From Echiichthys vipera (Eukaryota > Chordata > Actinopteri > Perciformes > Trachinidae): 64,000 nucleotides of DNA. Location: the NCBI GenBank assembly GCA_963691815.1, contig OY829657.1:22170085-22234084 (forward strand), read 5' to 3'. The notes below the pieces were generated by a model. That model saw only the letters and a program-made list of their open reading frames with translations. It was not told the origin of the DNA and searched no databases. Of this stretch, positions 12,965 through 25,100 are shown in pieces. The translations under genes were made by a program, and so were the position numbers. Within the stretch, counting starts at the first letter, position 1. Each line of letters starts with the position of its first letter.

Positions 12965-14400
12965 AAAGCAAAGGCATTCCCCCAGCAATGGAAACACTAA
13001 ACAGTTATCCCCATCCCCAAGAAGAGCGCCGTCAAATGTCTGAATGACCTCCGGCCGGTGGCCCTCACCTCTCTTGTAATGAAGGCCATGGAGAGGATCA
13101 TAAAACAACACATCATCAGGGAAACCCACTCCCAGATGGACCCACTCCAATTCGCTTATCGAGCTGGCAGGGGCGTCGATGATGCAAAAACATTCATAAT
13201 AGACACTGTTCACAACGGCTGGAGCGCCCCAACACCGCAGCCAGACTCCTGTTTGCAGACTTCTCCTCTGCATTTAACACCATGCAGCCCCACATCCTGG
13301 CTGACAAACTCTCAGCCCTCTTTCACCTGGACCAACAGCTAATCCTGTGGATACTGGACTTCCTGACCAACCGTTCACAGAGAGTCCTGGTCAACAGCAC
13401 CGACCTCCAACACACCTCAACCGGCTCCCCTCAGGGCTGTGTGCTCTCACCTCTGCTCTTCATCCTCTACACCGATGACTGCAGAACCACACAGCCTAAC
13501 TGTCATCTCGTGAAGTACGCTGACGACACCGTCCTCCTGTCTCTGCTGTCAGGCCCATCTCTGCACCACGGACAAGCTCTTCAGGAGTTTGTGGAGTGGT
13601 GTGACAGCTCCTGCCTGGAGCTGAATGTCAACAAAACCAAAGACATGGTGGTGACCTTCTCCAACAAGCAGAGGGAACTGGCTGCAACAGCAAACACCGT
13701 GATCCACGGGAAGCCTGTTAAAGCAGTTGAGCAGTACAGGTACCTGGGCACCATCTTCGACAGCCTGCTGAAATTCTCCTCCAACACAGAGGAGATTCTC
13801 AGGAAATGTCAGCAGTGAAAATACCTCCTTAGGAAGCTCAATTCCTTTGGAGTCAGCAAGAACATCCTCCTGACCTTTTACTACTCCTTCATCGAGAGCA
13901 TCATCACGTTCTCCATCACATGCTGGTTCTACTCCACCAGCCTCCAGAACAGAAACCGCCTGCAGAGCGTAGCCACGGTCTGCTCTAAGATCATTGGACT
14001 TCCTGGTAGAACTCTGTCGACCATCCACGAGCAGCAGACCCTCAGGTTAGCTGGTCGGATCATGCAGGACCCCCCTCATGATCTCTTCTCAGCATTTGAG
14101 TGGCTCCCCTCAGGACGCCGTCTTCGCTGTCCCTGCTGCAGGACACAGAGGAGAAGAGCAACCTTCATCCCCAGGGCTGTCCAGCTCCTCAACTCCTGAC
14201 CCCTCTGACCATCCCCCTCCCCACTCTTGACACCCTCCCCTGGACACTTCAACCCCCCCCCCCCCCCCCCCCCCTGGACACCATCACCCCCCCGCCGTCC
14301 CACTCCAGACACCCTCCCTGAGCACCTCAGCCCCCTCTCCACCCCAGACCCGAAACATCGAAAACATCTGTTAATTTAATAGAATTACATCCAAACTTGA
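12965..14400 (+). pseudogene. L2/CR1-like LINE reverse transcriptase fragment, inactivated
   Basis: A 5'-truncated non-LTR retrotransposon copy. The frame picks up in the RT fingers (IPIPKKSAVKCLNDLRPVAL, about 13006-13065), continues through DPLQFAYRAGRGVDDA, then ARLLFADFSSAFNTM in another frame, GSPQGCVLSPLLFILY, and the catalytic YADD at 13516-13527. It ends in a thumb-like region with RYLGTIFD and, beyond a stop, KYLLRKLNSFGV. Defects: an in-frame TAA near 12990, a frameshift around 13205-13215 and TGA at 13816-13818. No endonuclease domain is present. Motif style fits the L2/CR1 group common in fish; the exact clade is not proven. Its GC content exceeds that of the flanking intron. Not functional as it stands. 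Confidence 0.9.
14253..14274. repeat. poly-C tract
   Basis: Twenty-two consecutive C residues in the C-rich 3' part of the LINE relic; prone to length error in assembly. Confidence 0.95.
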
Positions 14401-15419
14401 ACATCTGTTCCTTTAACACCAGTGACACAGGGAAATACATTCCTCCAGTCATCATTACTAATATACGTACAACCGTTTAAACACTTCACAGCAATGAATG
14501 ACACTTAACAGTTTATACACATGCTAACGTCCTAGAGCAATACCGTTATTAGGTAACAAGACATTGAACCCTTGCCCTGTTATTTTTATTTTTCTGCAAG
14601 CTGACTGTCGGCATATATTAGTCGTGTTAGAATGTGGTTCTAGTAACGTCACAATGTGAAATCAGGCCGGGTGCATGTTCTCTTCCCTTCTTCCTAACCC
14701 CCATACTTCCGCCACCCTTGCTCAGACCACATCCATCTTCACTTGGATCTGTACCACACACCTGTGTCTCCAGGACCTTGTTTTGCTCTGAAGACACACA
14801 CACAGGCTCACGACATTGACATACAGTATCTGGCTCTTTAGCTCGTCACTAACTTTTTTCTGTCCGTCTTCTATTTGGTGCTGGGCAGGTAGTGTATAGT
14901 ACAATCACCATCACGCTGCTGCTAGAAACAGCAGATTGCTTGATTTCAGTTTCCTGCTTTTAGAACTTAAATTAAATTAAATCAGCTCTAGGATGTGTTT
15001 TGAACTGAGAGCAGAAAGAGAGGTGGTGGTTTCGCAGCAGGTTGCAGGTAGTGACGGCAGGCGTTGACGCAACTTTTGTTGAACATAATGGTCCACTGCT
15101 GTTTGCTGTGCAGCAAATCAAATTTTGTTCAACGTTGCCATTGTTTGATGGTCTGATGTTATGACTCACTTCACATTTCCTGTAGGGTGGACTGGACCAG
15201 GGTCAGCCATAGTAAGTGGACATTGAGTTGACTTCATTCTCAAGTGCCACTGCTGCATGCTTTTGTTTTATCATGCTGATAATAATACAGAAGCTGTGCA
15301 CCGCCTTTTTCTTATCAAGTTTTAACAGAGGCCGACGGCAGAAACACCAAGAACCAATCAGGGCTCTCTTGTTCTATCACAATAGTACCTTTCCACTCTT
15401 TTTATAAATTTATTGTACA

Positions 15420-15716
15420 AGTCACTACAAATGGACTTGTACCTATATAGCGCCTTTCTAGTCTTCTGACTACTCAAGGGGCTTTCACACTATTTGTCAC
15501 ATTCACCCAGTCACACAGATGGTAGTGGACATCTACATACCATCTAATCTAACCATTCACACCACATTTACACACACACTAGCAGCACGGGGAGAGATTC
15601 AGGGTTCAGTGTCTTGCCCAAGGACACTTCGACATGTGGACCGGGAGGGGAGCTGGGGATCGAACTGCCGATCTCAAACTGACGACCGACTCTCTCACTG
15701 AGCCACAGCCGCCCCT
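15420..15716 (-). mobile_element. tRNA-derived SINE, minus orientation
   Basis: Read on the - strand, the head has GGGGCGGCTGTGGCTCAGTG (A-box-like) followed by CAGTTCGATCCCC (B-box-like, 15657-15669). Then comes the body phrase cacatgtcgaagtgtccttg and a 3' part with aggcgctatataggtac. This is the layout of a tRNA-headed SINE and the body is shared with the copy at 50.3-50.6 kb. It lies antisense within the gfra4 intron. Confidence 0.75.
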
Positions 15717-16249
15717 GACACGAATGTGTTTTGTAAATTTCTATCCTCAAGTGTACTTGCTCATTTTTAACAACTATTTTGATACATTTCCTGATATGAT
15801 TCATTTACTGCCGTGAGACATGAAAAGTGTAGAGGCCTCTGGGCAGGTACTGGTGCTGTTTGTGTGCCTGCCCATGACCCTATGCAGTGCTCATATTTTA
15901 CTGAAAAGAGTTAATCCTGGCAGGTTCAGAGCGTCTGAGAGAGTGTCCTTGGTTTTCACTCAGTAAATGAAACTTCTCGAAAATACAAATCCTGCATTAT
16001 TCAAAAACATTGGGACCTAACTTCAAAATCAATCATTGTGCATAAAATCCAAGGTTGTGTGTATAACTTGCATATAGATTACTAAGAAAAATGGCATAAG
16101 GCCTGAATTCAAAGAAAGTATGAATCATGAAGTCCTGTTAGCTGAGGCAGTTGGGTTAGTTTAAGGACGGTGGGTTGGTATTGTAGGATGCAGGTTTCAC
16201 TCAAAGCAGTAATAGTAAAACAAAGAGCCACATGAAAACAAAACCATAG

Positions 16250-16430
16250 TGATGGAAAGTAACTAAGTATATTTAATGTAGGATACTTAAGTCAAATTTT
16301 AAGGTACTTTACTTGAGTATTTCCGTTTTCCGCTACTTTACATTCCCTCTCCAGTACATTTATTTGACAACTTTAGTTACTTTTCAGATTAATAATACAA
16401 AATATCAGCAACAAACAAATGACTGAAGGA
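16250..16430. repeat. fish repeat of the 'acttaagta/acttgagta' type
   Basis: Begins agtgatggaaagtaact and contains tactttacttgagtat and cgctactttacattcc, phrases of a widespread fish non-coding repeat. A related copy lies at 63.8-64.0 kb. Boundaries are approximate. Confidence 0.55.
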
Positions 16431-16479
16431 TGTGTTTTTAAAGGTTATAAGACAACAGGGTTTAAAGGAGAGGTAAACG

Positions 16480-16915
16480 TTTCATAAAAAATGTCATAGT
16501 ATATGGTAAAACATTTTTTTTATAGAAATAATATAGTATGTCATTGACAATGTCATAAAACTCATAGAATAGTACGTCATAAAAAAGTGATTTTATAATG
16601 CTATAAAAATGTCATACTATAAAATGTTAAGAAAAATGAGAGGTGAGGTAAGGTCATGCTGCACTCTCTAACAAAGTAAATGAATAGTGAATGGTAAAAT
16701 ACCACGTGAAACCCACCTTTATTTTCAGTATGCCATATACATATAGTATGCCATAAATGCTGTACGTCATACTATATGTCAAAAAAAGTGATGGATAGAA
16801 TTCATAGTAACGTATGCCATAAAAAAAATCCCATAAAGTATGTTGTTTAATCAAAGTGATAGTAATAGCATGTCATAGAAAATATTTAAATGTCATATCA
16901 TATAGTACATAAGTT
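16480..16915. repeat. degenerate TCATA-rich tandem repeat
   Basis: Dozens of phrases such as atgtcatagtat, gtcataaaa and tatgccataaa recur at irregular spacing with interruptions. This is what a decayed minisatellite looks like. A short related patch occurs at 20935-21030. Confidence 0.6.
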
Positions 16916-17094
16916 GTCCAATGTCCAATATTGTGCGGCGCCTGAATATGACATGAAATGCATGCATAATATTTTAATACATTTCATTACATTCACTTTC
17001 CATAGCTTACATTTATTACTCTACACTACTGGTTGCATGGCAACTACTGTAGTTGAACCTGATAATACAGAACTTTTGCAGTTGTGTTTCGTTT

Positions 17095-17215
17095 GATGAT
17101 TTAATGCACTTGCACGATTCTTGCCTTTTTTGGGTTGTATCTTCATCGTTTAAAACTTACTTTAAGTTGCTTTGAATAAAAGCATCAGCTGAATGAATGT
17201 AATGTAATGTTATGA
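17095..17215 (+). repeat. LINE/SINE 3'-tail-like repeat
   Basis: The phrase ttaagttgctttgaataaaa, followed by gcatcagctgaatgaatg and short taatg repeats, matches a common fish retroposon 3' end as I recall it, with the simple-repeat tail on the right. It is probably a 5'-truncated copy. Confidence 0.6.
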
Positions 17216-18088
17216 GTGTCGCGGTGAGATGAAAAAGACACTCGGGTTTATGTGTGAACTTTTCCTGCCTGTGCAGCGCTCAATCCCGGCTTGCTTCAGT
17301 AAACTCTCCTTCTGTCATTCTATTCCTCACACACCACTCTTCTTACATATTATTACTTTCTCTCACAGACACCATTATTACATACCTCTCTTCTGGCTCT
17401 CACAAACAATAGAAGTGGTAATGATCATGGCGTGAGTATAATGTGCAGCCTAAACCACTTTAATACGTTGCGTCTTTTTTGACAATACACCATTATATTA
17501 AAATATAATTTGCTGTGCACATGAGTAAAAGGATAAAGTGGATTTGGATTGCAGCCTTATCGTTGAAAAGCAGCAGAAAGATCTGAAGTGAGTCGAATTG
17601 TTCACCTCTATCTTTTCATGCATATAGGTAAGCCAGTCAGCAAGCATTCGGACCGCATATGGATTAAAAAAAACTTAACTTGCTGCAAATGCTCATTATA
17701 TTTGTTCATTACTTTATAATGTAACCAGAGACTCTCTTTTCTCTTAATTGAACTTGCAATTCATTTGACTCGCAGCAGCTCTTCCCTCTGTTCGATTTCT
17801 GTAATTAAAACAAAACCTTCAATCTGCCTCTGACTGAGACACTTTTCTTCTATTTACATTTATACATAGGGAAAAGTGAATTCCTCGTCATTCAACACTC
17901 CTTTACATAGTAATAACAGTCCGCCAGTACATAATTATAAAGTGACCAATCACATTAGAAAGAGCCAGAAACTGTGGGTGATGGCTGATGTGAAGTTTTT
18001 CCATTTAAGCTCTCAGAACAATACCCATCTATTATGCTGCCAGTCATGTCCCTTTAAACACAGCGTCTCTGCTGCTCTTGTGTCCTAG

Positions 18089-18258
18089 AAAATGCCATCC
18101 TGGCCTTCGGGAACGGGTCGGATGTGAAAACGGGCACCAGCCAGCCCGGGATGCCCAGTCCAGCGATGGAGAACCAGAGCCCAAACTTGGCAACCACCGC
18201 CCCGGGCATCTCCATGGAAACAGAGCAGAACATTCTGAGAGCACAGATACCTACTGAG
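18089..18258 (+). CDS. gfra4: GDNF family receptor alpha-4, post-domain-3 linker exon
   Basis: Internal exon of 170 bp after tgtcctag; two bases complete the Lys codon begun in the previous exon, and the exon ends in phase 0 before GTGAGA. It starts KNAILAFGNGSDV, the conserved end of the GFRA core (NAIQAFGNG in other members), with a potential N-glycosylation site at Asn-Gly-Ser. The following roughly 43 residues are a low-complexity linker rich in Pro, Ser, Thr and Met, ending AQIPTE, as expected for the poorly conserved stalk ahead of the GPI signal. If the downstream intron is retained, the frame stays open for 30 more codons to TAA at 18349-18351, giving a polar tail instead of the GPI signal. 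Confidence 0.93.
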
Positions 18259-21200
18259 GTGAGACGAGATGGAAAATGTATGTACCTTCTCCAAACAGAG
18301 GCACTAACGGAGACGGCCCCACTCAGAACTGGGTCGCACTTCTGCAAATAACTCGGGGTGTTTGTTTTATCCTGCAGGGAATGAATGGCAGACGGGTGGG
18401 ATTTACATTGTCTTCATAATTCAAAATATATATATATTTTATAAAGTCAGGCACACGACAACTGTGATGAAGAGACCTGAGGCTGTGTCTGTTTACCACA
18501 CGTGCAAAAATGTAATTGACACAAAATTCCAAAGATTTTTAGATCATTTCAATAGTGTCACTTTAAAAAAAAAAAATGTATCTAAGCCACCGTAAATCAC
18601 AGAGACGCCATTAAGAACAAGTGCCAAAATGCTCAATTTTAATGAGTCACTTTTTGCAGGAGGGGGGAGGGGATTCGCAAGATGCAATGTTTCGCTTTTG
18701 CTGCTAATATTACAGGCATGTTAATCACAATTATGTGACTCTACACGCACAAAATATAATGAGCCACAAGTTTCCCAAATGTCAATTTCTCCTCATTAGA
18801 GTTGGACCAATTTAGATTTTTGAGGCATAAATTGATATTAGCCAGTTAAACAAAAGAATGACGATACCTTTATTTTGTCATATAGAAACACTCTAACAGA
18901 AATTAGTCAGAATGTTTGCACTTCCCGTTCCAACATTTTGAAGTCAATGGGGTTTTTCAATGGGTGAAATAAGGTCTCAAGAGATTTTTACGTTTTTTTT
19001 TACGACATAAAGTATATCAGTAAATACCCCACTGAATTTTGAAGCTAGTACGTGTCTTTAAAAATGGTTAAATGAGACTACAAACATCTCCTCGCTGCAA
19101 AGTCAGTCGGAAGCTAGTGGGCGCTGTAGTTAATTTATAGCCTAACGTTAGTTTTTACTTCTGGTGAGTGCATTTACGCTTTAAAATATCACAAAAGCGG
19201 TGTACATTTTGAAAGATTACCTTGCTGAACAAAACGTGTAAAGTGTAAGGGGCTATGCCAACTTCAGGGGCGGCCTACAAATATGTGTCATCCCTGCAGA
19301 ACAAGACAGTAAAATACAAAACAAGGGCAAAACACTAACAACACACACTGCTGTTTATGGTTCTATTTGTATATGTACTGACTTACAGTACACTCTGCGA
19401 CACGCGAGTATTGGGCTGATGAAGTCGAAACATTGGTCGGGCTCTACTGCTCCCCATAGACTAACCTATTGAGTGTTTTTCATGTAGAGGATTTAGTATG
19501 AGGGAAGCTTTAAGATTTGACCTAACTTTATTGATCCCAGCAGTAAAAGGATCCAGCACACAAAGAGCATGAAACAACATAATGAGAAAAAGAGAGTAAA
19601 GACAATTAAAACAAGCAGCGAAGCTGGATGCAAACAAATGTGTTACATAAGCTTTGGTAGTTTCAAGACGTTGGCTAGACTTTACTGGAGAGGAAAAGAC
19701 AGAATGAACACTTATAAGTGCTGCATCAACTGTATAACCAGGTTCTGTAAACATAATTAATGTAGCCAATACAATGAAGTAATACAGTAAACAATGATTC
19801 AACTCTCTTGAACATGAATTTTAATTTCAGACAGCCTGTTTTTTGCATTAAGCATACACACAGTGTTTCAGATTGTAATAAGAGGAACGAGGAGACATTT
19901 GTAAATAATATGATTTACTACAGGCTAAGGAAATTTGCACCATTCATTTGGCTCTTAATGGGAACCGCTCCCAAACAAATGCTGTAGATAACAAATTGAC
20001 AATCTACCAACAGATATAAATAAACTTCATAAGCTAAATGTATAACTAGGCCACTTACTCATTTCCAGAGGGAAAGCTGAAGATAAGCCCAAATGACATA
20101 TTCTGGACTCTGAGCTTTTCGTCCCACTTCGATTGCTTTAGACTTAATATTATGGTGCAGAGATAAACAGGAGTTTCGCTTTGTTGTCCATGGATATTTC
20201 GTCACCTGATAGTCGACTGTCAGCTCCCAATCAAATCCCTGAGCCAACACCGCTCAGAGTTAATTAAACCAGTAAATTAGCTCTGGTCAGCTGTCTCTGA
20301 GTCTTATCAGACATATGACTCTTTAACCAATATCCTGTCTCATTTAAATAACTGTGTGATAAATGAACAAAAACTGAATAAACACAGTTGCTGTGCATTT
20401 TAATCAAATCCGGCTTGTCCACAGTAGGAAGTATATGTTAAAGAAAGATGTGCTAATAAACTGTAAGCAAAGATGCAATAAATAATATTTAATGATTGAT
20501 GTATATGACATAGGTGGACATTCAGGTATGTACAGCGGCTTAGGTTTGCAGGTGTAAATGTGTACATTTTTTTTTTTTTATTAAACAATAACATCTATAA
20601 TATATATTTTAAACTGTTGATGGGAGAAACCTTCCCTGTCTCTGGTTGTTTTGGCATACACTGTAGCTCCTGTAGTATCAGAGGGGAGAAGTTTGAACAA
20701 GTTGTATCCTGAATGTGAACCATCAGCAGTGATGCTTCCTGACCCTTATTCTTGACTCTGGAGGAGTAAAAGTCCTGGCTGTAGAGTTGGCTGTTGGTTC
20801 TCTGCACATCCATCACTGTGGGGTTTGGATGAGCCACCAGTCTGAATAATAGCAGTGTAGAACTGTATCAGCAGCTCCTGAAGCTGATCATCTGTAAATG
20901 TCAAGAGTTTCATAAACAGGCTGTGTCACTGTATAGTACTATAGCAAGTGAAAAACAAATGTCATAAAAAGTCATAGAATATGTTGTGACTTTTTGGTGA
21001 CTTTTATGACATACTATCAGTTTGTGACTTTTTATTAAAAATAAAAAAATAGCCTAGTATGAACATTAGGCTATTTTTTAAATGAAATCACAGTTAGTAC
21101 GGTATGGACAAACACAAAGTTTAAATCATGCAAACTTTAGCACTTTTTAACAGCATAATTGTCAACACAGTGACACTGTATAGAGTTCCACACCAGCAGC

Positions 21201-21448
21201 ACCCCCTCTAATTGGTGTTTTGCTTTCCTAGGACATGTTTAAAAGCACCAGTGGATGTGGAATATATGGCCATTGTACTCACAAAGTTGCTCATAAAATG
21301 TCCCCTCCCAGATTAGATTATTTCCCACTGCTTCTGTTGAGAAGATGTTTCCTGGCGTGAAATCTGGAGGCGGATAAAATAATTTGAATTACTAAATTTA
21401 TCAAAATAAATGGATTTCTAACCACGACACATGTCTGTTTTCTTTTAG
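18259..21448 (+). other. gfra4: last gfra4 intron, no gene seen
   Basis: A 3.2-kb intron from GTGAGA to tcttttag. It is AT-rich. About 18.9-19.25 kb contains taacgttagtttttacttct and similar phrases that look like an old dispersed repeat, and 19505-19560 has ctttattgatccc, a phrase common at fish LINE ends. No exon was found in it. Confidence 0.65.
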
Positions 21449-21601
21449 GTAAATGAGAACGATCGATTGTGGGGCGACGAGGGAGACTCCACTCTTCCCT
21501 CTCCGGGCCTGTCAGACCGTGGAACCGAGCCCGTCCGCCTGTCCCTGCTGCTGGGCTTTGGTTGGCTGCTCCTCCTGCTGCTGCTGCTCTCCGACCAATA
21601 A
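21449..21601 (+). CDS. gfra4: GDNF family receptor alpha-4, terminal exon with GPI signal
   Basis: Terminal coding exon after tcttttag, entered in phase 0: 50 codons then TAA at 21599-21601. It begins VNENDRLWGDEGDS, continues through a Pro/Ser/Gly-rich stretch, and ends in a hydrophobic run (LSLLLGFGWLLLLLLLLSDQ). A C-terminal hydrophobic segment preceded by small residues and lacking a cytoplasmic tail is what a GPI-attachment signal looks like, consistent with GFRA receptors being GPI-anchored at the cell surface, where they work with RET. The cleavage (omega) site is probably among the Ser, Gly and Asp residues upstream of the Pro-Val-Arg; I cannot fix it. The Leu codons are mostly CTG/CTC, so the exon is GC-rich. 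Confidence 0.92.
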   Translation, partial: VNENDRLWGDEGDSTLPSPGLSDRGTEPVRLSLLLGFGWLLLLLLLLSDQ

Positions 21602-22160
21602 GAGGCCTTGCTCACCTGGCCTCCACAGACAAAACGCAAGACCTGGGGGGGAGGGTTGGTGTGAGAGAGAGAGAGACATTTCCTGTGTCAAATGACGGTG
21701 GGGGAAAGGGTCGACTCTGTCCTGCCCCTCTCCCTTTCTGTCACAACGATCACACTTAATCTCTTTTTGTGAATCATGACTCAGAGCAGATGTGTTGTGC
21801 AGCCCACGCCCTTGAGAAGAACACCGGAGAGGGTGCCATTGCTGCACCATGTGGGGGGTGGGGTGGGTGTGGGGTGGGGCGACAACCAGGGACCAGGAAA
21901 TACACATCTCATTTCTTGCTTCAGGTCTGCCTGAATGACACACATGCAGACTTTTCTCATATGACCATAACATTCAAGCTACAGTGGAAAGAGCGTGGGT
22001 TCAGAAGGTGTACAGTGAAGAGACACTGAAGATGCAGTGCGAGAAAATTCTTCAAAAACAAAAAAATACTAAAAACACAACAAAAAAAAGGTTTTTTTTC
22101 TTTGTCCCTGAACATTCCTTGATGTAAAAGAAAAATAATAAATGTTAAGACCTTTGTCTC
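21602..22160 (+). other. gfra4: gfra4 3' UTR (extent inferred)
   Basis: The sequence after the stop has no further coding signature. A GT-rich patch occurs at 21850-21890. The UTR is taken to run to the first good polyA signal; a longer form cannot be excluded. Confidence 0.5.
22137..22142 (+). terminator. gfra4: candidate gfra4 polyadenylation signal
   Basis: AATAAA, 536 bp after the stop codon, following an A-rich stretch and followed within about 60 bases by GT-rich sequence (ggatgtgtgtttgtcc at 22199). It is the first canonical hexamer I see downstream of the stop. Confidence 0.5.
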
Positions 22161-25100
22161 AGATGAACTGTGATGAAGTGTTACATGAGATGTAAGGTGG
22201 ATGTGTGTTTGTCCACATGCAGCACTGCTTATTCAGATTTGCTCTTTATTTCAATGCTACATTTTTATTTTTATTAGACATAATTTTGTTACCCAGAATG
22301 TTAGATGGAAGCACATAAAATATATAGTAGTTATAACCGAGTCAAACCACAATGATATTGTTTGTTATGTTTGAAGTTGAAGAGTTCATTTCCAAAGAAA
22401 TAATATATATAAAAAACATTTAGTTAACTGAAACTTAACAGTCAATTAAGATTTCCCAAAGTCCATCAACGCGTTTCATTTTTTCAAACAAGGGCCTATA
22501 TTACTTATTAGCTTTTAACGTATTGTACTTAGTTTTAATTTTAAAGCTGTAAATCATTTTGTGTGAGTAGATGTCACACAAATGGTGGATACCTCACTTT
22601 GGTAGGGGACTCTTCATGAATTCATTCATTAAACTTTAAGTGTGAGGACCTGACAAAGATTTGGGTTAGTTCCTTTTCGGAAATGTAAATCAAATCATGT
22701 GGTTTTGGTGACGCAACAAGAGATGGAAACAATATCTGTCTATATTTTTTAACTGTATGTGGACTTTGCCGCAGAGAAAACGGATATCTACCTTGGGTTT
22801 GTGACCAATCGTGTTTTGCTGCTGCGGGGGGACTGGTGGGAAAACCGACGCTGTGGGTTTTGGTGCATGAACAGTATTTTGAGAGACTTGTGAGATGAAA
22901 GTGGTGACCCACGTTGGCCTGCTACTTGCTGGGACTCTTTGCTCAACGTGGGAAGTCAGAGGATTTGCAATATGTACTGTGAAAAGCACAGCTCTGCGAA
23001 GCAAACATGCCTGTGGAAAGTGTTGATCGAGAGACTGCAAACGCCATTAACGAGGAATGTGTCATCTTCAATACTGCCACTGAATTCATCTGAAGAAACA
23101 ACCTCTTGTTTCACTGCATTATTAAAACGACACAAGACATGCTGATTTTAGCTCCGAGACGGAAAACGTGTTGCCCTGAGCTGCGAGCAGACCTGATGAA
23201 AATGACACATTCTAGTTTAAGTTGGACCTAAAAATCTCACAATATAAGCTCATAATATTGTCATAACAGCACAATACTTGTTGGATTCTGCCTGCCAAGT
23301 TCTACAGGAAGGGAAAAAAACAATCATTTCTTCCTCACTGATGTCTATATAGTTTTGAAATGAGATCCCAAATGGGTTTTAACAGGGTTGTAAGGACCTA
23401 AAAAACAATCCAACACATAAACGGCTCTCTTAAAAAGGAGCAGTTCACTCAAATCACAAGTATTTTGTCATTTGGCCTCAGTGGTACTGAGACATGCAGA
23501 TATGTTTGGTTTGATTTGCCCAGGTTTTTGTCATTTTGCTGCTGCCATTCAAATACAATAAAGATTACTGATTTTTTTTTGGAAAGACGTGCTAGTGATT
23601 TTACTGTTGAGACCTTTGAGGCGACTGGAAAGTCTCTAAAGCTCCGTATTTAGTTTAGTATCACTTCATTTCTCAGCAATATCATGGCTGTTTTGTTTTA
23701 CCTCCACACGTTATCCCTAAATATTCCTATTTTCCTGCAATTTCATTTCATTTTTAGGTGTAGTCTCAAACATACACGTAAACAGCTGCATTATTAGCTC
23801 ATTTCTAACTTGTTTGGCCACTTAGAGACATAGGTTGGTATGGAGAATGTGTCAGTGAACAAGGCATGTATGAAAATATCAATACACTTGAGTATCGCAA
23901 TATTCTGTATCCATTTTCCAAAACACTTGATTTTTAATGAACCCTTTGAGACCCACTGCAGCGCGGACAAACTCGGCCAAAGGGGGCTAAACAATGTCCC
24001 AAAGTTAAGGTAAATGCGGGTTGGGGAAAAAAAACGTGAAGTTTATTTGCACACAGAAAATGTGTTATCTTTTCGCCTATTCTAAAACGGTGTATTTGAA
24101 TCATTTTGCAAACCGTGGTCCATAAACTTGAATCGCATGAATCGGGTCTGACTGGAAAGCTGAGCTGCCATTTCACTGTAGTGAGAGCATTTGTTTTGGC
24201 CCCACTGTAAACTATGACAGTTTCCTTAAAGTTAGATTTAAATAAAATCATAATATATCGCCTTGCTTACAATAGTGCAACATACTGAATCATAACTCCT
24301 GTATCATGATACGTATCGTATTGCCAGATTCTCACTAGTACACAAATTCAAATTCAACCTGGGCACATAAAATCAAATGCTCTGCATGGCTATAAAGATT
24401 ATCACTAGATCTGAGTGAAAAATATTTTTTTTGCTTTGGGTGAAAAGATCTTTTACATAAAAAATGAATAAATAAATCAGGAAACTGCAGTTATGTAGTT
24501 TTCTGATGATAAGCGTGTGTGAGTGATACCTCTGGTTCTCACAAAGCCAGCTGAGCCCAGTTTTGATCAGTCCTGTGATTCATCAGTCAGCAGGCGTTGT
24601 GTCGTGTCCTCTGGCGCTGTGAGGTGACTGACCAAGCTGCTCCCTGTTCGTCTGCACCGAACCCCAGATGTGACATGTGTCACTTCCTGCAAACAAGGAC
24701 GACAATGAAAAGAGGCACTTTTTTCAGCCATCCCTACATTTTTGGTCTCCTGACAAGATGGGACTCTTGACCTCCTGTCCAGATTCATCTGCCTGTGTCC
24801 ACATGGCAGTTTTCTCTGGCAGGGCGCTGTGGAGCGCTTCATCCCAGAGCAACAAAGTGCTGCCCACAGGTTTGGTTTCTATGACGACAATTAGTTGTAA
24901 TAATAGCTAGCTTAATGTTATGTTAACAGAAGGTTTTAACAACAAGAGTGACAGTGAGGACACCAGTGATTTTCTGAAAAGTTCAGAGATGCCAAACAAC
25001 AAGCGCTAGGAGCAGCCGCACGAAGAAAGTGCAAAACTTTGAAAAAAAGACGCTGGGTCCAGCACCTTTCTCTAGGCAGCCACATTAGCTCTTCTCCCAT

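Larger units (their letters stand above)
3801..18088 (+). other. gfra4: large gfra4 intron, repeat-rich, no further exon seen
   Basis: A 14.3-kb intron from GTGAGT to tgtcctag. It holds a Tc1-like relic, several MITE-like repeats, an L2-like LINE fragment, a tRNA-derived SINE, a pair of TCATA-rich stretches and two common fish repeat tails (listed separately). The parts at roughly 8.4-9.5, 9.8-11.0 and 14.4-15.4 kb show no gene. Segments around 10.85-11.35 kb and 12.4-12.56 kb look more like constrained non-coding DNA than decayed repeats, which I cannot test here. Confidence 0.7.

Noticed and set aside
13549..14028. A 159-codon frame on the - strand
   Set aside because: It is the shadow of the LINE reverse transcriptase on the opposite strand.
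15590..15716. Possible tRNA gene (A- and B-box-like words)
   Set aside because: The head lacks a believable cloverleaf and is joined to a SINE body that recurs at 50.3 kb.
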